From contig CAYTGO010000035.1 of assembly GCA_964437425.1 (NCBI GenBank), forward strand, positions 1-31,993: a DNA stretch of 31,993 nucleotides, written 5' to 3'. Numbering within the stretch: the stretch's first letter is position 1; the number at the start of each line of letters is the position of its first letter. The DNA comes from Scalindua sp964437425. GTDB taxonomy: Bacteria; Planctomycetota; Brocadiia; Brocadiales; Scalinduaceae. This document shows positions 1 to 7,408 of the stretch, piece by piece. The notes below the pieces were generated by a model, which searched no databases, was not told the origin of the DNA, and saw nothing but the letters and a program-made list of their open reading frames with translations. The translations under genes and the position numbers were made by a program.

Positions 1-512
1 TAGTGGCAACTTGTCTGTTGGTTTTTTCTCAAGGCCTTGTGCTGGAAGTGGCATTAATAATTAGAAACTATGGCACTGCTCAGGGTGATGCGGCAAATTT
101 TATGGGTATGATCGATTTCATTTGTATTATAGGTATCTGTTTCTCTTTATTACAAATATTGATCCTGACTGCGATCTCTCTTGTTTTGTCGCTCTATCTT
201 AATACTATAGCAAATTTAACGATATGCCTGTTTTTCTTTCTCCTCTGTAATACTTTCAGTTACATACTGCCCATTCACAGTCATAGTTATATAGCTGTAA
301 AGGCTGTTGCTGTAATATGTTACATGGTATTTCCAAATATTCAAGCTCTGAATATGGCAGTAATCAATGAAGTCGCTACCGCTTCTTCATCATATTGGCA
401 GGGGAGTAATGTAGTGCAATATGTAGTATATAATATGCTATATAGTACAATATATTGTGTTGTTGTTGTGTGGCTGGCTGTTTTCCTCTTCAAGAGAAAA
501 GAGATTGCCTGA
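1..512 (+). CDS. ABC-2-type transporter permease, C-terminal part (5' truncated)
   Basis: Only the last ~169 residues are present; the reading frame is open to the left edge, so the true start lies outside the window. The visible part is very hydrophobic, with about four to five membrane segments, and ends in a short cytoplasmic tail (LFKRKEIA) that follows the last helix. A terminal hydrophobic helix followed by an F-x-R/K-K/R-E tail is typical of ABC-2-type (NosY/Gld-like) permease subunits, which work with a separate ATPase to export a substrate. No substrate can be inferred. The ATPase gene would be expected to the left of the window. The call rests on topology and the tail, not on a catalytic motif, so another polytopic membrane protein remains possible. 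Confidence 0.55.
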   Translation, partial: VATCLLVFSQGLVLEVALIIRNYGTAQGDAANFMGMIDFICIIGICFSLLQILILTAISLVLSLYLNTIANLTICLFFFLLCNTFSYILPIHSHSYIAVKAVAVICYMVFPNIQALNMAVINEVATASSSYWQGSNVVQYVVYNMLYSTIYCVVVVWLAVFLFKRKEIA

Positions 513-546
513 AAAAAGCCTTTTTTCCGTTAAAGAGATTAAACGG
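511..546 (+). terminator. two small hairpins after the permease, possible weak terminator
   Basis: An A/T stem (GAAAAAA 511-517 with TTTTTTC 521-527, loop GCC) overlaps the stop codon. It is followed at once by CCGTT 527-531 pairing with AACGG 542-546. The T-run could support termination, but the stems are short and AT-rich. Confidence 0.3.
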
Positions 547-557
547 ACACGATCTAA

Positions 558-585
558 TTGACATTTATTCAGATTTTGTTTTAAT
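558..585 (+). promoter_or_regulatory. sigma70-type promoter for htpG
   Basis: TTGACA at 558-563 is an exact -35 hexamer, followed after 16 bases by TTTAAT at 580-585 (5 of 6 to TATAAT). Transcription would begin near 592, giving htpG a leader of about 190 nt that contains the long hairpin at 625-693. No CIRCE element (TTAGCACTC-N9-GAGTGCTAA) is seen, so HrcA control is not indicated. Confidence 0.5.
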
Positions 586-624
586 AGAGGTTTACCGGAA
601 AATTATCAATAGCTGGGGGATTAA

Positions 625-693
625 CTACCCCATTTCCCCTCTTTGCCCTTTCTGAGCGAGTCGTTCAGGAGGGAAGGTGAGGAAATTGGGTAG
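625..693 (+). repeat. long imperfect inverted repeat (structured htpG leader)
   Basis: CTACCCCATTTCC (625-637) pairs with GGAAATTGGGTAG (681-693) with one mismatch. Pairing continues inward with small internal loops to a tip stem, CTGAGCG (652-658) with CGTTCAG (662-668), which includes one G-T pair. No T-run follows, so it is not a standard terminator. GGGG at 615-618 could instead pair with CCCC at 628-631, which would compete with the outer stem. Confidence 0.6.
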
Positions 694-781
694 CTGGAAA
701 CTGATTAAGCATTCCTCAAAATATGGAGAATTTTGTTTATTTTTAGAGACAATTAAGTAGAGCGCAGGAAGGTAAATTATA

Positions 782-2692
782 ATGACAGTCGAAAAAATGG
801 AATTTAAGACGGAAGTAAAGCAGATCCTGGATTTGATGGTACACTCTCTTTATTCTCACAAAGAGATTTTCCTTAGAGAACTTATCTCAAATGCGTCTGA
901 TGCTATTGACAAGGCACATTTTGAGTCTTTAACGAACAAAGAAATGCTTGAAGGCGAAGATGATTGGAAGATCAAGGTTATTGCAGACAAAGATGCCAGT
1001 ACCTTGACAATCAGTGACAATGGAATCGGCTTGACTAAAGATGATGCGGTTAGGGAACTTGGGACGATTGCTCATTCAGGCACAAAGGAGTTTCTTGCTG
1101 CTTTGAAAAGTAAGGAGGTAGAGGATAATCCGGAGCTGATTGGCCAATTTGGTGTAGGATTTTATTCAACCTTTATGGTTGCAGATAAAGTAACCGTCAT
1201 TTCAAGAAAGGCAGGGGCGGGAGACAAACAAGGTATTAAGTGGGAATCCGGAGCAGACGGTTCTTTTACTGTGGAAGATGTGGAAAAAGAGAATAAAGGT
1301 ACTGACGTAATCCTGCATCTTAAAGATGATGAGAAAAATTACCTCGATGAGTGGGAGATCAAGAGTACCGTCAAGAAGTATTCTGACTTTATCGAACACC
1401 CGGTAGTAATGGATGTTGAACGGGAAGAGGAGAGTAAATTAGACAAAACCAAAAAAGTTAAAGTCACAGAAGAAGAGACTCTGAATTCGATGAAGGCGAT
1501 CTGGCTTAAGAATAAATCGGATATAACTGAAGTCGAGTACAATGATTTTTACAAGCACGTCTCTCATGACTACACAGATCCAGCAGAGGTCGTTCACTAC
1601 AAAGCAGAGGGAGCTTCTGAGTTTACGTCACTTCTTTACATCCCATCAATGAGGCCTGTTGATATTTACTATAAAGAGTACAAGGTTGGCCCAACCCTTT
1701 ATGTCAAGAGAGTGAAAATAATTGATCATTGCGAAGAATTGATACCGCCGTACTTGAGATTTGTAAAGGGGGTAGTGGACTCTTCAGATTTGCCATTAAA
1801 TGTTTCAAGGGAAATACTACAGAACAACAGGCAGATTGACGTTATAAAAAACAGTATCACAAAAAAAGTGCTTAGTACTTTGAGTGATATGAAAGAGAAA
1901 GAGTTTGATAAGTACTTGAAATTCTATAAGGAATTCAGCAGGATACTGAAAGAGGGTGTCCATATGGATTTTGATAGACGGGAGACTATTGGAGAGCTTC
2001 TTCTTTTTCCTTCCACAAAAGCGGAGAAGGATAAATACCGATCTATTCCGGAATATGTTAATGATATGAAGGAGGGTCAGGAAGAAATATATTACGTTAC
2101 CGGTTCGTCGCTGGAGGAAACATTGGAGTCACCATACCTTGAAGCATTTAAGGAAAAGGATTACGAAGTCCTGATTATGCTGGAGGATATTGACGATGTT
2201 ATTATGAGCAGTTTTGAGTACAAAGGAAAGAAGTTTAAATCTGCTATCAAGGGTGATATTACTCTTGATAAATCTGAAAAAGAGGAGAAGGAGAAGGCTG
2301 GAAAAAAATACAAAAAACTCCTGGATCTTATACAGGACCGTCTTGATGACGTAAAAGAAGTCAGGCTGTCAGGGAGGCTGAAAGATTCTGCATGCTGCCT
2401 TGTTGGTGATGAGGGAGAGATGGATCTGCAGATGGAAAATCTCATGAAGTCTATGGGCCAGGCAGTGCCGGAAAGAAAAAGGATTCTAGAAATCAATCCT
2501 TCGCATCCGATCTTTGAGGCCATGAATAATATATTTAAAGAAGACAGGAAGAGTAGTGTTCTTGCAGATTATACGGACCTTCTTTACAATCAGGCGTTGT
2601 TGCTGGAAGGGTCAAAACCAAAAGACTCTGCTGCCTTTGCAAAGACTATTTCCAGGCTTATGGTAGAAAACGTCCAGCATGTAAAGGCCTGA
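782..2692 (+). CDS. htpG: molecular chaperone HtpG (bacterial Hsp90)
   Basis: Cytosolic ATP-dependent chaperone acting as a dimer in folding and remodelling of client proteins. The 636-aa length matches bacterial HtpG. The GHKL ATPase site is intact: the E33/N37/D40 helix (RELISNASD), DNGIG at 79-83 and GQFGVGFYSTF at 121-131. The middle-domain catalytic region LPLNVSREILQ sits near 336-347, and the C-terminal dimerisation domain is full length, without a eukaryotic MEEVD tail. ATG at 782 is preceded by AGGAAGG (766-772) at a good distance, which settles the start. It stands alone, with its own promoter and a long structured leader upstream and a hairpin downstream. It converges with a J-domain protein gene. 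Identity is secure. Confidence 0.98.
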   Translation: MTVEKMEFKTEVKQILDLMVHSLYSHKEIFLRELISNASDAIDKAHFESLTNKEMLEGEDDWKIKVIADKDASTLTISDNGIGLTKDDAVRELGTIAHSGTKEFLAALKSKEVEDNPELIGQFGVGFYSTFMVADKVTVISRKAGAGDKQGIKWESGADGSFTVEDVEKENKGTDVILHLKDDEKNYLDEWEIKSTVKKYSDFIEHPVVMDVEREEESKLDKTKKVKVTEEETLNSMKAIWLKNKSDITEVEYNDFYKHVSHDYTDPAEVVHYKAEGASEFTSLLYIPSMRPVDIYYKEYKVGPTLYVKRVKIIDHCEELIPPYLRFVKGVVDSSDLPLNVSREILQNNRQIDVIKNSITKKVLSTLSDMKEKEFDKYLKFYKEFSRILKEGVHMDFDRRETIGELLLFPSTKAEKDKYRSIPEYVNDMKEGQEEIYYVTGSSLEETLESPYLEAFKEKDYEVLIMLEDIDDVIMSSFEYKGKKFKSAIKGDITLDKSEKEEKEKAGKKYKKLLDLIQDRLDDVKEVRLSGRLKDSACCLVGDEGEMDLQMENLMKSMGQAVPERKRILEINPSHPIFEAMNNIFKEDRKSSVLADYTDLLYNQALLLEGSKPKDSAAFAKTISRLMVENVQHVKA

Positions 2693-2777
2693 GAGCGTTA
2701 ACATACTTTGCAATTTCATGTGTGTTGTGGAGAGGGGCTGTGTGTGGCTATGGTGTCATTTGGAGATGGAGTGGGAG

Positions 2778-2814
2778 CCCTGTGGAGTAGAAGCGGCTTA
2801 GTTGCTCCACAGGG
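2778..2814 (+). terminator. hairpin between convergent htpG and J-domain genes
   Basis: CCCTGTGGAG (2778-2787) and CTCCACAGGG (2805-2814) form a perfect 10-bp GC-rich stem that can be extended by a few wobble pairs. It lies 86 bp after the htpG stop and 58 bp before the end of the converging gene. A clear T-run is missing on both strands, so it may be a barrier or 3'-end stabiliser rather than a classical intrinsic terminator. Confidence 0.45.
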
Positions 2815-2871
2815 AGAGGTTCTCAATTAATGTTTCCGGAATGCCAGAATGAATGAAATGTCTGGCAGGTG

Positions 2872-3294
2872 TTACCCCCTGCCCCCCTTGCAACTTTTTA
2901 TATTGTTGTAGGCTTTGTTAATTTCAAGTGCAAGCTCCTTGGCCTTTTTCTGAAGTTCCTCGCTCAGGTGAGCGACTTTGTCCGGATGAGACTTGGCCAT
3001 TTTTTCTTTGTATGCTTTCTGCACCTCACTCAATGGAGCATCAGAGTTGACATTGAGTAACTTGTAAGACTCGTCCAGGCTCATAGACCCATCAGGTCTG
3101 GTATCTATATTAGTTTTTGACTTGCTTCTTGAATAATTGTTTTTCTGGTTCTTTTGGTTTTTGAACTTTCTCCAGAAATAGAATAAAAAGCCGGATGCAA
3201 TAAGGTCGTCGAAAACAAATGGAAATAGGTCCAGCGGACTTATAATATAAATGATTAGTACGATTATTAAGAAATAAAATTTATAATTGTTCAT
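2872..3294 (-). CDS. membrane-anchored J-domain protein with DUF1232-like N-terminus
   Basis: A 140-aa protein in two parts. Residues 4-42 contain one or two hydrophobic segments around SPLDLFPFVFDD (19-30), which resembles the core of the small membrane DUF1232 family (typically SPIDLIPDF). After a basic, Asn/Lys-rich linker, residues ~72-133 form a J-domain with the diagnostic HPD at 103-105, placed at the extreme C-terminus. J-domains stimulate Hsp70 ATPase, so the protein would recruit DnaK to the membrane. No zinc-finger or substrate-binding domains of DnaJ are present. There is no clear Shine-Dalgarno ahead of the ATG. It converges on htpG. The J-domain call is strong; the DUF1232 relationship is inferred from the short motif. 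Confidence 0.85.
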   Translation of the reverse strand: MNNYKFYFLIIVLIIYIISPLDLFPFVFDDLIASGFLFYFWRKFKNQKNQKNNYSRSKSKTNIDTRPDGSMSLDESYKLLNVNSDAPLSEVQKAYKEKMAKSHPDKVAHLSEELQKKAKELALEINKAYNNIKSCKGGRG

Positions 3295-3363
3295 TATGTT
3301 TTTTGATTAAATGCGGAGCAAGAACTTTTGCTCACATTGGAGTCGCCTTGACTGTTTCACGGG

Positions 3364-3720
3364 TTAAGCTGTTATATCAAAGAAAAGCCCGTTGCCCTGT
3401 TCAATATGGTTTAACCAGGTTGTAAATTCCTCGTGAGTAATATTTGTCTTTTTTGTCTCCATAATTGTCAGGCTTTCATCAACGATTACTATATCAATAA
3501 AAACCTCTTCTCCCTCTTGATAAACACGGAATCTGTAAGGTGACTTATCTCTTTCCAGAGTATCATTAGCAAGCTTAGCTGCTTTAGATAATTGTTGAAA
3601 GTGGTCTCCTGCTTCGTCCTTATGCTTGTGCCCCTCCTGCTCCTTTTTCTTACCATGTTTAATAGGTGGTTTATGTGGAATTATACGAACAGGTTTATTT
3701 ACTCTGAATTCGTCTCCCAT
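3364..3720 (-). CDS. conserved-looking hypothetical protein, 118 aa
   Basis: I do not recognise the family. The first ~40 residues are basic and rich in His, Lys and Pro (low complexity). The rest looks like a compact alpha/beta domain, with a helix (residues ~42-56) followed by strands around YRFRVYQEGEEVFIDIVIVD and a final amphipathic helix. No signal peptide, membrane segment or catalytic motif is visible. AAAGGAG (3727-3733) lies 6 nt before the ATG, a strong ribosome site that supports a real gene. It could form a transcription unit with the gene to its right, but 249 bp separate them. Confidence 0.7.
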   Translation of the reverse strand: MGDEFRVNKPVRIIPHKPPIKHGKKKEQEGHKHKDEAGDHFQQLSKAAKLANDTLERDKSPYRFRVYQEGEEVFIDIVIVDESLTIMETKKTNITHEEFTTWLNHIEQGNGLFFDITA

Positions 3721-3969
3721 GATTTTCTCCTTTCACCTTTAATGTTATCCGTATTTATAAATTCTGTTTTCTTATATTTTTCAGTATTTATTGCAGAAAA
3801 AATAAGTATCGACATTATAAATAAAATAAACCCTGAGATGATATTTCACCTGCTAAGGTTATTGGTTTCTAGAGATTGTGAAAATACTTCTTAAAGGTTG
3901 AGTTGTTGGCATTGCACCAGAAAGACAGTACTCTTTTTTGCCGGCATCAAGCAGGGCAAAATTTCAAAA

Positions 3970-4476
3970 CTATATGTTAGTTGTACTGAAATATTTTTGA
4001 ATAAGGGAGGCTAAAAACTTTTTATTTCCAGAACGCAGGTTAGATTTGTTACAAAGCAATAGAGTGTTATTGTCGGTGTCCAGGATAACAGGTATTTCGT
4101 GAAAACCGAGTTGGCTCATAGGTTTTTGCTGAATCCATTGTTTCGCATCATCGTCAATACACGGAGATAGCAGGACAGGAAAACTTGCTGTAATATTGTT
4201 CATATGTCTTGGAATATTCTTATGGTTTTTCATTGCGTAACTCAGTGTCATTTTGGAGTAAGCAACAGCGAACTCCATGCTTACTTTCTCAACAACACCT
4301 ATAAACGCAAAGATGTTTACTTGTGTTGTCTTAAGCCAGGACATATTGAACTGTGTACCAGTTGCTAAAAGAACATTAAGGTAATCAAATTTTTCTTCTT
4401 TAAATTTGAAGTCATCCAGCTTAAGTTGTTCGCAAATAACCGAAACATGTGGGTCCTTCATCAATTCTATATCCAT
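3970..4476 (-). CDS. hypothetical protein, 168 aa
   Basis: Not recognised. It looks soluble, has mixed alpha/beta character, and lacks a signal peptide and obvious metal or nucleotide motifs. Three cysteines are scattered (near residues 15, 106 and 142). AAAAGGA about 9 nt before the ATG supports the start. It follows the hisC/295-aa pair on the same strand after 195 bp containing an inverted repeat, so it is more likely a separate unit than part of that operon. Confidence 0.65.
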   Translation of the reverse strand: MDIELMKDPHVSVICEQLKLDDFKFKEEKFDYLNVLLATGTQFNMSWLKTTQVNIFAFIGVVEKVSMEFAVAYSKMTLSYAMKNHKNIPRHMNNITASFPVLLSPCIDDDAKQWIQQKPMSQLGFHEIPVILDTDNNTLLLCNKSNLRSGNKKFLASLIQKYFSTTNI

Positions 4477-4552
4477 AGTTTATTTCCTTTTTAGGACTCT
4501 GGGAAAGAGGTACCATTACTATTTTCCGAACACCTAAGAGCATATCCTTATT

Positions 4553-4598
4553 TTTCTGTAAATCAAGGATTGTTTTTTCTGCTTTGATTATACAGAAA
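4553..4598. repeat. inverted repeat, 14-bp arms
   Basis: TTTCTGTAAATCAA (4553-4566) is matched by TTGATTATACAGAAA (4584-4598), with one bulged base and a 17-nt loop. It sits in the 195-bp spacer between two leftward genes. It could be a terminator-like 3' end for the upstream pair or a leader hairpin for the 168-aa gene; no clean T-run follows on the minus strand. Confidence 0.5.
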
Positions 4599-4671
4599 TA
4601 ACGGGAAGGCAGTTTTATTTTAGCAATAGTATTTTAAATTTGCCTTACAAACCGCAATTCTAAATTCCGGT

Positions 4672-5559
4672 TTAACCGGTTAAAATGTCCGATTGGTCTT
4701 TGGCTATTGTTGCGTCAAAAAGTTCCTCAAAGGTATTGAGCAGATTCTTTTTATTCATTTTCTTATGCTCATTTGTCAGAAGGGACGCTACATGCTGTTT
4801 GATATTTATTAAGGAAGATCTGTATTGGTGAATTATTCGTGCCACCTCCTGAATTTCTAAATACATTTCCATTATGTCATCTCCAGGGCTACTTATAGTG
4901 CAGCGATTGTCCAGCCATTTCCAGTTGCATACAAGATCCAACTTTCTCTTAATAAACTTATTCAATAAGGTGTGAAACCAGATACGATAATATTTTCTAT
5001 CAAAAATAACATAGGCAGGTGTACCCCAATGACCTTCGCATGATGACCATGTTGATATACCAATGGAAGATATTGCTTTAGCAAAACGAGCTATAAATGG
5101 TTCCAAATCATACACACGTATTTCAGGTAGATATACAACTTCCTTAAATTGACTGAATTTACCATACCAATCCCGTTTCCAGTTTAAACGAAATTCGTCA
5201 ATAGGAATTACATGCGTAAACAGCTCATGCAAATATTTTATATTGTCTATATCAAATAGCTGTGTGTCGATGTTGTCATAGTATGCGTGTTTATATCGAA
5301 CCGTATCATCTTTGTCGCCCTCCTCGATAGCATCAAAATGAGGTTTATTATAAATCTTTTTGTAGTTAATGTTTTGTAAAGCCTCCAGAAACTCACTGTC
5401 GTCTACATGTGATTCCTTACTTAGTCGCACTATGCCAGAGCTACTGTCTCTCTCTAATAAAAATCCACGAGCTGTAAAGATTTCGTAAAAGCGGTCTGCG
5501 TGTTTGCTTTTTCCGGCTGTCACTTTTTCAACAAACTTTTCTATTATTGGCTCATTCAT
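4672..5559 (-). CDS. hypothetical protein with SCEGHW motif, 295 aa
   Basis: I do not recognise the family. It appears soluble, rich in aromatic and charged residues. The most family-like part is near residues 163-200: a short helix, then GISTWSSCEGHWGTP and a strand-rich stretch with FDRKYYRIWFH. A Cys-x-x-His in a turn after a strand looks like a catalytic or metal-binding corner, but this is only an impression. The ATG lies 5 nt after the hisC stop with no separate Shine-Dalgarno, so translation is probably coupled to hisC. A terminator-like CCGG palindrome overlaps its stop codon. Coupling suggests co-expression with hisC but not necessarily a role in histidine synthesis. Confidence 0.75.
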   Translation of the reverse strand: MNEPIIEKFVEKVTAGKSKHADRFYEIFTARGFLLERDSSSGIVRLSKESHVDDSEFLEALQNINYKKIYNKPHFDAIEEGDKDDTVRYKHAYYDNIDTQLFDIDNIKYLHELFTHVIPIDEFRLNWKRDWYGKFSQFKEVVYLPEIRVYDLEPFIARFAKAISSIGISTWSSCEGHWGTPAYVIFDRKYYRIWFHTLLNKFIKRKLDLVCNWKWLDNRCTISSPGDDIMEMYLEIQEVARIIHQYRSSLINIKQHVASLLTNEHKKMNKKNLLNTFEELFDATIAKDQSDILTG

Positions 5560-5564
5560 TATTT

Positions 5565-6626
5565 TTATTTAAAATGGAAGGATTGAAGTTTTTCAAGGAA
5601 CAGGTCGTTCTCTTCCTTTTTTCCGATTGTAACCCGAACATAATCAGACAGGCCTGGAATTGTGTGGAGACTGCGAATACGAACACCGGATTCTGATAAC
5701 TGTCGAAAAATGTCGGACGGGTTATTTACCTTAAAGAGAATAAAGTTCCCTTGAGATGGAATAAAAGAGATTTCCATCTCTCTGAATTGATTTGCTATAC
5801 GCTCTCTTTCCGCAATAATAGTATCTGCAAACTCTTTAAGGTATGGCTGGATAAGGTCAAAGTGTTTTGCTATTACAAGTTGGAGGCAGCTTAAATGGTA
5901 TGGTGCAGTAAAAGTGGCTTCCATGGCATTGATAATGTCAGGGTGGCCTATTCCATATCCCAGGCGAATTCCCGCCATACAGGACTTTGATGTTGAACGG
6001 GCGATAAATAAATTGGGGTGTTCCTTTAAAAGATGAGACCATGTTCTTTTAGAAAAATCTACATATGCTTCATCAACACATACTAATGAATTTCTAGAGA
6101 GTGCTGTCTCTATCACTCCTTCTTCCGGGAAAGTCCCGGTTGGATTATTGGGGGCAACGATAAAGATAATGTGATGCTCTGTCTCGTTGATGTGATCTTT
6201 TGTCGGAGTTTCTTCAGCGGCAAGTTGTATTCTGGATATATTTGTCTGGTTAAATCTGGCAGCATGGGAAAACATCGGATACGTTGGTTCAAAGATCAAG
6301 GCGTTCCGTTCATGTCCTCCCGCAATAAGATAGATGCCCTGTATTAGCTGATCACAACCTATAGTAAGTATCAGGTTTTCAGGTAGAAAACCAATTGATT
6401 TAGCAAAAGCCACCTTTGCGTCAGCATACATCGATGGCTGTGGGTATCGATTCCACTGATTCTCCTTAAGCTTTTCCAGTAGTATCGCCTTGATCTCATC
6501 CGGCAGGTCGAAAGGAGCTTCATTTTGATCCAGCTTTGCTTTGTGTGGGAGCTCAGATACGGTAAACGGAGGCGAAAAAGATACATCCTCTCTTAAAAAG
6601 CATTTTACCGAGTTTTCCTGTTTCAT
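5565..6626 (-). CDS. hisC: histidinol-phosphate aminotransferase (HisC-like)
   Basis: PLP-dependent fold-type I aminotransferase, 353 aa, the usual HisC length. It converts imidazole-acetol phosphate and glutamate to histidinol phosphate. Visible features are DQNEAPFD at 33-40, the NPTG turn at 161-164, D185 and Y188 in DEAYVDF, the Schiff-base lysine K214 in STSKSC, R221 in the following GIRLGYG, and a C-terminal substrate-carboxylate Arg in YVRVTIG. No other his genes are nearby, so a related aromatic or amino-acid substrate cannot be excluded. It is the first gene of a two-gene leftward unit. A 17-bp tandem duplication lies where a ribosome site would be expected. Confidence 0.9.
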   Translation of the reverse strand: MKQENSVKCFLREDVSFSPPFTVSELPHKAKLDQNEAPFDLPDEIKAILLEKLKENQWNRYPQPSMYADAKVAFAKSIGFLPENLILTIGCDQLIQGIYLIAGGHERNALIFEPTYPMFSHAARFNQTNISRIQLAAEETPTKDHINETEHHIIFIVAPNNPTGTFPEEGVIETALSRNSLVCVDEAYVDFSKRTWSHLLKEHPNLFIARSTSKSCMAGIRLGYGIGHPDIINAMEATFTAPYHLSCLQLVIAKHFDLIQPYLKEFADTIIAERERIANQFREMEISFIPSQGNFILFKVNNPSDIFRQLSESGVRIRSLHTIPGLSDYVRVTIGKKEENDLFLEKLQSFHFK

Positions 6627-6627
6627 T

Positions 6628-6661
6628 AGTTGGAATATATAGATAGTTGGAATATATAGAG
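6628..6661. repeat. 17-bp tandem duplication before hisC
   Basis: AGTTGGAATATATAGA followed by T or G occurs twice head to tail (6628-6644 and 6645-6661). It abuts the hisC start codon, so on the minus strand the hisC translation initiation region is made of this repeat and shows no Shine-Dalgarno. Confidence 0.75.
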
Positions 6662-6894
6662 ATTTGAATATTATGTATTTACATGCAAATAAGATGTAGT
6701 ACTCTAAGCTACTGTATCGTCATTGGCCAACATTTTTTGCCAGAATCTTGCATAAAAACAGCGATTCGAGATTATATGAAATATGCCCTTAAGGAGTAAA
6801 TAATAAACTATATTTTCTCTTGCTTTAATAATTAATGTTTGATAGTATTTTCACGTCTTTAGTACTAGTATTCTTTTATATGTATTGCAACAAC

Positions 6895-6930
6895 ATTAAT
6901 ACCATTAATACATTTAATACCATTTACGCA
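6895..6930. repeat. 9-bp tandem repeat, four units
   Basis: Units are ATTAATACC, ATTAATACA, TTTAATACC and ATTTACGCA in exact 9-bp register, decaying toward the right. They lie just upstream of the terminator hairpin ahead of csp. Confidence 0.6.
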
Positions 6931-6956
6931 GTTATATCATATATTTCTTAGTTGAG

Positions 6957-6990
6957 AGGCGACAAGGTACGTACCTTGCCGCCTTTTTTT
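6957..6990 (+). terminator. strong intrinsic terminator or attenuator 35 bp upstream of csp
   Basis: AGGCGACAAGGTAC (6957-6970) pairs with GTACCTTGCCGCCT (6971-6984) with a single A-C mismatch, and a run of seven T (6984-6990) follows. The T-run makes it a plus-strand terminator. No plus-strand gene lies upstream back to htpG, so it must end a leader or an unannotated small RNA. Confidence 0.8.
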
Positions 6991-7025
6991 ATTGTTTTTT
7001 CTATGTAGAGGGGGGTGATTTCAGT

Positions 7026-7226
7026 ATGCCAAATGGAACAGTGAAGTGGTTTAATGACTCAAAGGGTTTTGGCTTTATTTCTCAGGAAGACGGTGATGAT
7101 GTCTTCGTACATCATACTTCAATTCAGTGTGAGGGTTTTAAGAGTCTTTCAGAAGGGGATAAAGTAGAATTTGAGATCGTTCAAGATGAAAAGGGCCTTA
7201 AGGCCTCAAATGTAGTCAAATTATAA
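7026..7226 (+). CDS. cold-shock-domain protein, CspA family
   Basis: A 66-aa single cold-shock domain that binds single-stranded RNA/DNA and melts mRNA structure. RNP1 is GFGFI within SKGFGFI (about residues 12-18) and RNP2 is VFVHH (26-30); the N-terminal GTVKWFN strand and C-terminal KASNVV strand are intact. The ribosome site is very strong: a G-run with GGTGAT (7007-7019) ends 6 nt before ATG. There is no room for a promoter between the upstream terminator and this site, so expression may depend on read-through of that terminator. The family has many paralogues with overlapping roles, so I give no specific symbol. Confidence 0.95.
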   Translation: MPNGTVKWFNDSKGFGFISQEDGDDVFVHHTSIQCEGFKSLSEGDKVEFEIVQDEKGLKASNVVKL

Positions 7227-7335
7227 ATATATTATAAAGTACGCTCATATATTTTACTGTAAAAGCTGTCAAGAGAGAGTTGCATATAAAAATATAGAGT
7301 AATTGTAACATATTGTAATAATGAAGACCTAAAAG

Positions 7336-7372
7336 CCTCCGGTATCTGTAAAATGATATTGGAGGTTTTTTT
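7336..7372 (+). terminator. intrinsic terminator after csp
   Basis: CCTCCGGTATC (7336-7346) pairs with GATATTGGAGG (7355-7365), with two G-U pairs, an 8-nt loop and a following run of seven T. It closes the csp transcript and separates it from the methyltransferase gene. Confidence 0.85.
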
Positions 7373-7408
7373 GTAAATCTGCATAATTCAATATTGTGAG
7401 GTACTTAC

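Larger units (their letters stand above)
6627..7025. other. 399-bp region without a gene (hisC/csp divergent spacer)
   Basis: I see no credible ORF or tRNA here. It holds the hisC-proximal duplication, an imperfect palindrome TATTTACATGCAAATA at 6676-6691, a 9-bp tandem repeat at 6895-6930, an intrinsic terminator at 6957-6990, and the csp ribosome site. The upstream half could encode a small RNA ending at the terminator, or serve as the csp leader; I cannot tell which. Confidence 0.6.

Noticed and set aside
455..655. 66-aa plus-strand ORF overlapping the permease end
   Set aside because: Cys-rich translation of a TG-rich run inside the permease gene, then the htpG upstream region; no ribosome site.
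3592..3894. 100-aa hydrophobic plus-strand ORF
   Set aside because: Antisense to the start of the 118-aa gene, including that gene's strong ribosome site; hydrophobicity comes from the reverse of a Lys/His-rich region.
6957..6990. terminator as the end of hisC or of a minus-strand transcript
   Set aside because: The T-run lies on the plus strand only, and hisC is transcribed away from it.
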